Of a DNA stretch of 64,000 bases, positions 54,426-62,814 are shown piece by piece (position 1 is the stretch's first letter; each line of letters opens with the position of its first letter). The notes under the pieces are model-generated. The model did no database searches. It was not told the DNA's origin and was given only the letters and a program-made list of their open reading frames with translations. Position numbers and translations under genes: made by a program. The DNA comes from Synechococcus sp. MU1617. GTDB taxonomy: Bacteria > Cyanobacteriota > Cyanobacteriia > PCC-6307 > Cyanobiaceae. The stretch is taken from positions 173,041 through 237,040 of the forward strand of contig NZ_VTLB01000004.1 in assembly GCF_020514235.1 (NCBI RefSeq). The letters are read 5' to 3'.

Positions 54426-55069
54426 AATCCAAATCAGCAGGTTTTTCACTCCTTGAACTTCTTGTAGGAATGGTGATCATCACCATCGGCCTATCGGCAG
54501 CGATTCCGTCCTACCTGCGCAACATGCGCCAGGGAGAGGTCGACCGCTTCACCCAGCAATTGGAAGCCGGCTTTTTTGGCCTGCGCGCCAAGCTCGGCCA
54601 ACAGAAAACCAGTTGCACATTGAACTTCGACCAAAACGGGCTCAACAATTTCGTGCCCCCCTCTGATGTAGTGGAGATGAAGGAGCATCCGGAGCGGATC
54701 GAATGCTGCAACAGCGATATTGCAGCAGCAGGCCAGTCCAGCGGCTGTGCTTATGGGCCTGAAATTGGAACATTATTGGCTGAAGGATCCAGTGGCGATG
54801 AAAAGACAAAAATCATCCGCGACCGTTCGCTGCGCCTGCTCGATCGGGAGGGAACACCAGAATCAGAAGCGGTGGAAGTGAGCGTGAATCTGGCGAGCTA
54901 TCAGCTCACGCCCCCTGGAACCAGCACCATGTCGGACGATCTTATTTTTCTGATTCGATCCACCAACACCCAGGAACAACGCCTACGCACCCGCTGCCTG
55001 CAAATTTCAGGAACGGGAACGATTGTGCGAGCCAGTTGGGATGCCTCGACCTCCAGCTGCGTGAAATAA
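54422..55069 (+). CDS. type IV pilin-like protein (GspH/PilE-like)
   Basis: 215 aa from ATG 54422, overlapping the upstream stop (ATGA). Short leader MKSKSAG precedes FSLLELLVGMVIITIGLSAA with Glu at +5. The following helix is IPSYLRNMRQGEVDRFTQQLEAGFF. The soluble part has several Cys (QKTSCTLNFDQNG, RIECCNSDIAAAGQSSGCAYG, RTRCLQIS), probably disulfide-paired. It belongs to the minor-pilin set. A 96-bp gap without an evident gene follows. Confidence 0.85.
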   Translation: MKSKSAGFSLLELLVGMVIITIGLSAAIPSYLRNMRQGEVDRFTQQLEAGFFGLRAKLGQQKTSCTLNFDQNGLNNFVPPSDVVEMKEHPERIECCNSDIAAAGQSSGCAYGPEIGTLLAEGSSGDEKTKIIRDRSLRLLDREGTPESEAVEVSVNLASYQLTPPGTSTMSDDLIFLIRSTNTQEQRLRTRCLQISGTGTIVRASWDASTSSCVK

Positions 55070-55165
55070 AAATCTCTCACGCACTCCTCAGAGCATCATC
55101 ACCCCTATCCCAGATCATCGGCCTCACAATCGACGACAGTACAAAGATCAAGCTGTAAATGGGTC

Positions 55166-56776
55166 ATGAAACCAAGAGCCTTGCTTGCCAACATTCAACG
55201 CAAGCCAGGACGGAACGGCTTTGCCGGCATGAGCGAATTGGTCATTACAGCGGGAGTTGGAACACTTTTAATCATGGCCTCTGGCGTGGCTCTGCAATCC
55301 ACTGGAACGCTGATCAAGCAATCTGAAGATAAAACCACACTGCGCCAGAATTCCACCAATGGCCTCCGGCTCATGCGCTCAGAAGTTGAGCGCAGCATGC
55401 ACCTTGTGATCGATAAATCAGAAACGTTTGCGGCTGATCAAACCCATATCAATTTGAATGACAGCCGCTATACATCCTTGGTGAACGACTGCACAGCTCT
55501 GGCTGGCAATCGCCCCTTCAAGCCCTTGTTTGGCGTCAAAATGATTGAGTTGAATCAACCCGTTCTCTATGGCATAAGCCTGGGATCAGGTGGATTCACG
55601 ATTGAACGCTGTGGTGCACCGCTGAATCCAGATGGAAAATACAACGAAACGGCGGATGTGTTTCTCTCTCGCGTCCTTGAAAACATCGGCGCCATTCCCT
55701 GCCGAAAGGAAAGCGAACTCAAGGAAGGCGAAAGCCTGGCCACCGTTTGTGAAGAGGATGGCCCCACCAAGGCCGAGATTCTGAACAGCACAGATTTCAC
55801 CTTCACTTCAGGGAAAACCCCGAGCCGGTCAGAACGCCAACCCGCCCTGCGGATTGAAACCGACACCAACTACAAATTGGTGAAGTTCATCGACCCCACC
55901 GCAGCAGGCGAGGGGCAAGATGAAGACACCATCACCGAAAGCTTCATCAACAAGCTGGGGGTGGGCGACAGACAGGTGACCTATCAACCTCTGTATTTCA
56001 CCGCTTTCGCGCGTGCCGACAAACGCGTCGACAACTTCGGCGGTGAAGGCCAGGGAGGACCGCTCAACGGAGCCTTCTTCCAGAACATCACCAGCAGCAA
56101 TGTGCGCTTTGTGATCGACGGATCAGGCTCGATGAGCGCCTGCATGATGTGGGGAGATGGTTATGGCTCCTGGCGCACCTTTTACGACCCAAACCAAGGG
56201 CGCTACCGGGACACCCGTCGGATTTGCGCGTTAACCCGGATGGAATCCTTGATCAGTGAAATGACGATGATCCTTGAGCAGCTGCCCAACAACACCAAGG
56301 TGGGGCTCACCTCCTTCAGCTCAAATGGCTATGGAAACCACAAAGAGTGGAATGAATCAACAAGTGGACTGGTGCGTTTGGGTGATGAGGGCAAGCGCGA
56401 CTCAGCCATTCAGTTTGTTAACACCCTGGACAACGACAGGGTGACCCGATGGGGTGGAACCGATCCCTGGAACGCCATCCAATCAGCCTTTGACGACACG
56501 GAGGCTGACACGCTGTATTTGATGTCGGACGGTCGACCCAACCGGGATCGCAATGGCGGCAACTGGTCAAGTTGGGATCACCAACCCACAGCCAATTACT
56601 ACGCAGGGGAAAATGACGATCGCCAACATAACGGGGAAGACCGGGCACTGATTGTGAACACAACTTCCCTCGGCCTGGAGTCACCCTGGCTGGAAAAACT
56701 TTCTGAACTAACGCAGGGCTATTACAACCAAATCGACAAAGATTCTCTGACTGAGGGAGAAGACGACGTGAGTTAA
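55166..56776 (+). CDS. prepilin-like protein with a von Willebrand factor A domain
   Basis: 536 aa from ATG 55166. A leader of about 18 residues (KPRALLANIQRKPGRNG) is followed by FAGMSELVITAGVGTLLIMASGVA, a pilin-like hydrophobic helix in which the acidic residue is at +6 rather than +5. About 260 residues of extracellular sequence with Cys pairs follow, then a vWA domain from about residue 310: MIDAS DxSxS in VRFVIDGSGSMSAC, Thr in TRWGGTDPWNAIQSA and Asp in TLYLMSDGRPNRDRN. An insertion rich in Trp and Tyr follows DGSGSMS. This is a modular pilin, probably a tip adhesin carried by the pilus. Last gene of the cluster. Confidence 0.88.
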   Translation: MKPRALLANIQRKPGRNGFAGMSELVITAGVGTLLIMASGVALQSTGTLIKQSEDKTTLRQNSTNGLRLMRSEVERSMHLVIDKSETFAADQTHINLNDSRYTSLVNDCTALAGNRPFKPLFGVKMIELNQPVLYGISLGSGGFTIERCGAPLNPDGKYNETADVFLSRVLENIGAIPCRKESELKEGESLATVCEEDGPTKAEILNSTDFTFTSGKTPSRSERQPALRIETDTNYKLVKFIDPTAAGEGQDEDTITESFINKLGVGDRQVTYQPLYFTAFARADKRVDNFGGEGQGGPLNGAFFQNITSSNVRFVIDGSGSMSACMMWGDGYGSWRTFYDPNQGRYRDTRRICALTRMESLISEMTMILEQLPNNTKVGLTSFSSNGYGNHKEWNESTSGLVRLGDEGKRDSAIQFVNTLDNDRVTRWGGTDPWNAIQSAFDDTEADTLYLMSDGRPNRDRNGGNWSSWDHQPTANYYAGENDDRQHNGEDRALIVNTTSLGLESPWLEKLSELTQGYYNQIDKDSLTEGEDDVS

Positions 56777-56786
56777 TCCATCAAAT

Positions 56787-56805
56787 GAGGGAAGGGGGCT
56801 TGGTT

Positions 56806-56819
<14 letters not shown>
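56787..56819. terminator. possible bidirectional terminator between the vWA pilin and lepA
   Basis: A GC-rich hairpin (GAGGGAAGGGGGCT with AGCTCCCCCCTC, some G-T pairs, loop TGGTTTT) lies between two convergent genes and overlaps the lepA stop. There is no clear T run on either side, so function is uncertain. Confidence 0.45.
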
Positions 56820-58626
<1,807 letters not shown>

Positions 58627-58697
58627 GCAGCGGCGGAATCCCGTCTCGGGTCCAGAGTTAGTCGTTGTCTCAATCCTAAGGAGCGGCACCAGAGGTC

Positions 58698-59018
58698 ATG
58701 AGCAATCCCTGGACCCTGTTGCTGCTGGCGATCAGCGCTGAGGTGATCGGCACCTCCTGCCTGCGCTTGTCAGAAGGCATGACCCGACCGCTGCCCACCC
58801 TGCTGGTGTTCAGCGCCTACGCCCTTGCCATGGCCCTGCTCTCCAAGGTGGTGCTGAGCATTCCCCTGGGGATCACCTATGCCCTCTGGAGCGGCATCGG
58901 CACCGTGGTGATCGTGCTGGTGGGGCGATTCGCCTACAGCCAGATGCTGCAGCCCGCCCAATTGATCGGCATCGCCCTGATCACCGCAGGTGTGGTCTTG
59001 GTGAACCTGGGGGAATGA
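58698..59018 (+). CDS. SMR-family small multidrug / cation efflux protein
   Basis: 106 aa with four membrane helices. The essential Glu of the family lies in WTLLLLAISAEVIGTSCLRL. Other motifs are PLPTLLVFSAYALAMALLSKVVLSIPLGITYALWSGIGTV, giving the SMR signature, and the final helix LIGIALITAGVVLVNLGE. It should form an antiparallel dimer in the plasma membrane and export cationic or guanidinium-type compounds by proton exchange. It is convergent with mqo with a 3-bp gap. Confidence 0.93.
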   Translation: MSNPWTLLLLAISAEVIGTSCLRLSEGMTRPLPTLLVFSAYALAMALLSKVVLSIPLGITYALWSGIGTVVIVLVGRFAYSQMLQPAQLIGIALITAGVVLVNLGE

Positions 59019-59021
59019 CCT

Positions 59022-60563
59022 TCAAGGGGTGAGCCCCAGCAGGGCATCGCTGCGCCCCCGCATCCGCTGCAGCACCTGCGGATCCTGCTGCGGATCCTCA
59101 TGGATGCTGGGCAACAGCGCTTGCAGACGCTGCTGCCAGGCCTCGCTGTCGAGCCGTTGCTTGAAACAGCGCTGCAGCACCTCCAACATGATCGTGACGG
59201 CCGTGCTTGCTCCTGGGGAGGCCCCCAACAACGCCGCCAGGGAGCCATCACCGGAGGCCACCACCTCGGTTCCCAACTGCAGCCGTCCGCCCTGCTTGCT
59301 GCGTTTGATGATCTGAACCCGCTGGCCCGCCACCGAGAGCGTCCAGTCTTCGGCGCGGGCGGTAGGCATGAATTGCTGCAGCGCCTCATGCCGCTCCGCA
59401 GGGCTCTGGCGCAGCTGATTGATCAAGTACTGCACCAGTTCGAAATTGGTGGCACCCACCTGCAGCATTGGCACCAAATTTGTGGCGCGCACGGAAGCAG
59501 GCAAATCCAGCAAGGAGCCCTGCTTAAGGAACTTACTGCTGAAACCTGCGAAAGGGCCGAACAACAGCGAGCGCTTACCATCGATCCAGCGGGTGTCGAG
59601 GTGAGGAACCGACATCGGTGGAGCCCCCACCGCCGCCTTGCCGTAGACCTTGGCCCGCTGACGATCGGCCAGCTGCGCATCACCGCAGACGAGCCAAAGG
59701 CCACTCACCGGGAAGCCAGCAAAATCAGCCGCTTCTGGAATCCCAGAGCGTTGCAGCAGTGGCAGGGCACCCCCACCAGCACCGAGGAAGACAAAGGGCG
59801 CCCGCACCTCTTTTTTGCCCGAGGGCCCCTTGAGCACCACGCTCCAATCGGCCTCGGTCATGTCGCTGCGGCGCAGGCGTTTGAGGTCTTGCACCTGAGT
59901 GCCGTACTCAACGGTGAGTGCTCCGCTCTGCTGCAAGGGCATCAGATAGGCCCTGGTGAGGGTGCCGAAATCCACGTCCGTGCCCCGATCAATCCGGGTG
60001 GCCGCTACCGGCTGTTTGAGATCACGGCCCGCCATCACCAGGGGCATCCATTCGGTGAGCTCGCTCTGGTCTTCGCTCCAGCGCATCCGCGCAAAGGCCG
60101 GCAGCTCCTTCAGCTGGCTGTAGCGCTGACGCAGAAAGGCAATGTTCTCCGGCGTCCAGACGGCGCTGATGTGGGCCGCCTGGTGGAGAAAGCTGCCGGT
60201 GTCGAGATCGCCCCGCTCCCGCAGCGACCCCCAGAACTCCAGGCTGCGTTCAAACGAGGCATTGATGGCCACCGCTTTGGCCGTGGTAACCGTGCCATCC
60301 GCCTGCATTGGGGTGTAGTTCAGCTCGCAGTTGGCGGCATGGCCAGTGCCGGCGTTGTTCACCGCGGCGCTGCTCTCCAGAGCAGGCGCCTCGAGCCGCT
60401 CCACCAGAAGAATCCGCAGCTGCGGGTCAAGTTCATGCAGCAGCGCCGCCAGGGTGGCGCTCATGATTCCAGCGCCCACGAGCACGGCGTCGTAACGGGC
60501 CTCGGGGTTGAACGAACCGTCGTGCTGCACCGGAGCTGGAGGGTTAACCGCTCTCGTCACCAT
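59022..60563 (-). CDS. mqo: malate:quinone oxidoreductase
   Basis: 513 aa, full length. The FAD-binding N-terminus is YDAVLVGAGIMSATLAALLHEL. Family motifs follow: SAAVNNAGTGHAANCELNYTP, VDFGTLTRAYLMPLQQSG, FVFLGAGGGALPLLQRSGIPE, FPVSGLWLVCGD, VYGKAAVGAPPMSVPHLDTRW and LLFGPFAGFSSKFLKQGS. It oxidises malate to oxaloacetate and passes electrons to the quinone pool at the membrane. It is divergent from the NifU-domain gene with a 47-bp gap. Confidence 0.96.
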   Translation of the reverse strand: MVTRAVNPPAPVQHDGSFNPEARYDAVLVGAGIMSATLAALLHELDPQLRILLVERLEAPALESSAAVNNAGTGHAANCELNYTPMQADGTVTTAKAVAINASFERSLEFWGSLRERGDLDTGSFLHQAAHISAVWTPENIAFLRQRYSQLKELPAFARMRWSEDQSELTEWMPLVMAGRDLKQPVAATRIDRGTDVDFGTLTRAYLMPLQQSGALTVEYGTQVQDLKRLRRSDMTEADWSVVLKGPSGKKEVRAPFVFLGAGGGALPLLQRSGIPEAADFAGFPVSGLWLVCGDAQLADRQRAKVYGKAAVGAPPMSVPHLDTRWIDGKRSLLFGPFAGFSSKFLKQGSLLDLPASVRATNLVPMLQVGATNFELVQYLINQLRQSPAERHEALQQFMPTARAEDWTLSVAGQRVQIIKRSKQGGRLQLGTEVVASGDGSLAALLGASPGASTAVTIMLEVLQRCFKQRLDSEAWQQRLQALLPSIHEDPQQDPQVLQRMRGRSDALLGLTP

Positions 60564-60610
60564 ATGGGGCCACTCCGTAACCTTGAGGAGTTGATGTCTG
60601 GTTCATCCCG

Positions 60611-60856
60611 ATGAGCACTGAAACCATGGCCCTCACGTTGGAGAACGTGGAGAAGGTGCTGGATGAACTGCGCCCCTTCCTGATGGCCGACGGCGGCAAC
60701 GTTGAAGTGGTGGAGCTGGACGGTCCGATCGTGAAGGTGCGTCTGCAGGGAGCCTGCGGAAGCTGCCCCAGCAGCACCATGACCTTGAAGATGGGCATCG
60801 AGCGCAAAATGCGCGAGTCGATCCCCGAAGTGAGTGAAGTGGTGCAGGTACTCTGA
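60611..60856 (+). CDS. NifU C-terminal-domain iron-sulfur scaffold (Nfu)
   Basis: 81 aa consisting of a single Nfu domain. It begins with [29 protein letters not shown], and the Fe-S Cys pair is in [19 protein letters not shown]. This matches CnfU/Nfu proteins of cyanobacteria and chloroplasts, which assemble 4Fe-4S clusters for photosystem I and ferredoxin. Its stop overlaps an in-frame CTG of the next gene. Confidence 0.92.
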   Translation: MSTETMALTLENVEKVLDELRPFLMADGGNVEVVELDGPIVKVRLQGACGSCPSSTMTLKMGIERKMRESIPEVSEVVQVL

Positions 60857-61155
60857 AGCGCCTTTTCGTCTACGGATCACTGAAGATCAACGGCAGCGCC
60901 CATCACTTGCTCAAGGGCACCAACCGCGACAGCGACGGAATCGTCGATGGCTTCGTCTTGATCGACTACCAGGGCTATCCGATGCTCCAGTGGGGGGATG
61001 GGTCCGTGACAGGAGAGATCTACTGGGTGCCCGACCCTTGCTTGCCCGATTTGGATGCTTGGGAGGAGGTACCCGAGGTGTACCAACGCAGCAGCGCGAC
61101 CCTCAGGGATGGGCGGAGCGTGTGGCTCTATGAAGCAGCTCCAAGAATTAATTAA
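60853..61155 (+). CDS. gamma-glutamylcyclotransferase-like protein (GGCT/AIG2 fold)
   Basis: The conserved N-terminal motif [10 protein letters not shown] is encoded from 60856, before the first conventional start (TTG 60907), so the true start is upstream. An in-frame CTG at 60853 overlaps the nfu stop as CTGA and is used here (100 aa). Later family features are [27 protein letters not shown], where the catalytic Glu and substrate-binding residues are expected. Proteins of this fold turn gamma-glutamyl peptides to 5-oxoproline or remove related adducts; the substrate is unknown. Confidence 0.8.
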   Translation: MKRLFVYGSLKINGSAHHLLKGTNRDSDGIVDGFVLIDYQGYPMLQWGDGSVTGEIYWVPDPCLPDLDAWEEVPEVYQRSSATLRDGRSVWLYEAAPRIN

Positions 61156-61178
61156 TCGAGGGAAATAAAATCCACAAA

Positions 61179-61241
61179 GCGAAATTTTTCGCACTGCACA
61201 TTTACAGAAAATAAAAAAATCATGCCTTAGACCAAAGGCAT
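61179..61241. promoter_or_regulatory. AT-rich gap with two hairpins before the GAF gene
   Basis: The 98-bp gap holds GCGAAA/TTTCGC (61179-61192) and ATGCCTT/AAGGCAT (61222-61228, 61235-61241), the second ending 12 bp before the start ATG 61254. AGCGAGG just upstream of that ATG is a likely ribosome site. The hairpins could end the nfu transcript or regulate the GAF gene. Confidence 0.35.
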
Positions 61242-61253
61242 GCCTAGCGAGGT

Positions 61254-61982
61254 ATGCCCATGCAGGCAGCACCAAAGCCGATCAACGAAGCAGCCCGGCT
61301 GAGATCACTCAGTGAATATCGAATTCTGGGAACGAAGCCTGAAAAAGCTTTTGACAACATCACCCGGATGGCCTCAGAGATCTGCCAATCTCCGATCGCT
61401 CTGATCTCCTTGGTGGATGAAAAGCGTCAGTGGTTCAAATCGAAGGTGGGCCTTGAGGCCAGCGAAACCGACCGAGACATCTCCTTTTGCGCCCATACGA
61501 TCCTCGATTCCAAGCCTCTGGTGGTGGAGGACGCGCTGTTTCATGAGAAATTCCGCGACAACCCACTCGTGCAGGAAGCACCCCACATCCGGCTCTATGC
61601 AGGCTTCCCCCTGAAAACCGACATCAACCACCGCATTGGAACGCTTTGCGTGATTGATCGGATTCCCAAATCACTCACCAATTCGCAATACAAGGTGATG
61701 GAAGGCCTGGCGGAACAAGCCACCACTCTATTGGAACTCAGACGCCGATCCCTGGCCCTGATGGATGAGTTCTGTCAGATGCATCACGCTCAAGGGTTGG
61801 TCACCACTTGCAGTTACTGCAAATCCATCCGTGACAGGGAAGGGTTCTGGCAACCGATCGAACGATTCCTGATGCAGCACAGCACGCTGAATTTCAGCCA
61901 TGGCATCTGCCCCGAATGCATGAACGAGCACTTTCCCGACGTGCAAAGCAGTCGAGCGGAGTCGTCAAACAATCACGGTTGA
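61254..61982 (+). CDS. GAF-domain protein with C-terminal Cys-rich motif
   Basis: 242 aa from ATG 61254. A GAF domain fills residues about 10-165, with EKAFDNITRMASEICQSPIALISLVDEKRQWFKSKVGL, DISFCAHTILDSKPLVVEDA and LYAGFPLKTDINHRIGTLCVID. A short helix (EGLAEQATTLLELRRRS) joins it to a tail with two Cys pairs: TTCSYCKSIRDREGFW and SHGICPECMNEHFPD. This tail recurs at the C-terminus of bacterial sensory proteins and may bind zinc or respond to redox. No output domain is present, so it may act as a sensor partner. It follows the nfu/GGCT pair. Confidence 0.87.
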   Translation: MPMQAAPKPINEAARLRSLSEYRILGTKPEKAFDNITRMASEICQSPIALISLVDEKRQWFKSKVGLEASETDRDISFCAHTILDSKPLVVEDALFHEKFRDNPLVQEAPHIRLYAGFPLKTDINHRIGTLCVIDRIPKSLTNSQYKVMEGLAEQATTLLELRRRSLALMDEFCQMHHAQGLVTTCSYCKSIRDREGFWQPIERFLMQHSTLNFSHGICPECMNEHFPDVQSSRAESSNNHG

Positions 61983-62069
61983 GCCAATTGGAGCTGGGCG
62001 ATGGGCAACGGCGACACCACGAACACTTGACATCGCCGGAAAATAAAAAGGAAATTCAAGTGATGCGTC

Positions 62070-62300
62070 ATGCGAATTGCAGATTTTCTGTATCGCAAAC
62101 TCGGGCTGAATATCTTCAAAGCAGCACCTCACCTGAGAACGCAAACGCCCAATACTCCCGTGCCTGCGGTGGTTGAGCAGGAACCCGAACCACCGAGCCC
62201 AGTCAACACATCAACAGCCGATGTGATTCACATTGGTCCCAGGGGTGGTCGCTACAAAGTCGACGCCAAAGGTCGCAAGGTGTATCTCAAGGCCAGCTGA
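62070..62300 (+). CDS. small protein with PBCV-type basic adaptor motif
   Basis: 76 aa from ATG 62070. The N-terminus is basic and helical (MRIADFLYRKLGLNIFKAA), the middle is a Pro- and Glu-rich linker, and the C-terminus HIGPRGGRYKVDAKGRKVYLK matches the short motif first seen in chlorovirus proteins (PBCV basic adaptor). The motif is thought to target or tether other domains; here it is nearly the whole protein. It is 87 bp downstream of the GAF gene. Role unknown. Confidence 0.72.
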   Translation: MRIADFLYRKLGLNIFKAAPHLRTQTPNTPVPAVVEQEPEPPSPVNTSTADVIHIGPRGGRYKVDAKGRKVYLKAS

Positions 62301-62338
62301 AGCATTTCAGATCTAACGAGCTGGCAGGACCAACTGAG

Positions 62339-62593
62339 TTGAAATACCGATCGATTGGCTTTGTTATCAATAAAAACCACCACGGATTCAGTCTGAACGA
62401 CAAGGTTGATTCACGTTGGGAGATCGAGATGAATGCTGGTCCTGCTTGTCCCATCCGATTTAACAGCCTTGAACAGCGAAATGAATCGCTCGCCAAGCAA
62501 TGCCTGACGGCAGCTGAAATCGAATGGCGACGTTGGTCGGGCTGGCAGATGGAACGCACGGCGGCAAAACAGTTCAGAAAAAAGTGGTCTTGA
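62339..62593 (+). CDS. possible small protein of unknown function
   Basis: 84-aa frame from TTG 62339. The product (YRSIGFVINKNHHGFSLNDK, FNSLEQRNESLAKQCLTAAEIEWRRWSGWQMERTAAKQFR) is well composed and more plausible than the opposite-strand frame. It has no signal peptide or known domain. It lies between the PBCV-motif gene and the repeat-protein gene, in a stretch of lower GC. A real gene is likely but not certain. Confidence 0.5.
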   Translation: MKYRSIGFVINKNHHGFSLNDKVDSRWEIEMNAGPACPIRFNSLEQRNESLAKQCLTAAEIEWRRWSGWQMERTAAKQFRKKWS

Positions 62594-62710
62594 GTCGTTG
62601 AACAAGGCACCACAGCACTAGCCAGCAACTCTGGGGACACCTGAGTCCACAAAGAGATGGTCGAAGAAAGCCCTCGGAGATGAAATGCATGCGGATCCCG
62701 CATAACAAAA

Positions 62711-62787
62711 GGGCCAGACAGGCGCCTGAGTTAAAATACTGGAAATCCGCTTAGTCGGTCCTGTTCTGGCGCCCAGCTCTAAGCGGA
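62711..62787 (+). promoter_or_regulatory. structured leader region before the repeat-protein gene
   Basis: The 221-bp gap before the repeat gene has a perfect 9-bp inverted repeat TCCGCTTAG/CTAAGCGGA (62746-62754, 62779-62787). A second pairing, CCAGACAGG (62714-62722) with CCTGTTCTGG (62760-62769), has one bulge. Their arms interleave, so the two structures may be mutually exclusive. No gene was seen in the rest of this gap. Confidence 0.4.
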
Positions 62788-62814
62788 AGTCACCTTAGGC
62801 GGCCAATGTCATAA

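Noticed and set aside
59100..60614. 504-aa open frame on the plus strand
   Set aside because: It is antisense to mqo, whose motifs are conclusive.
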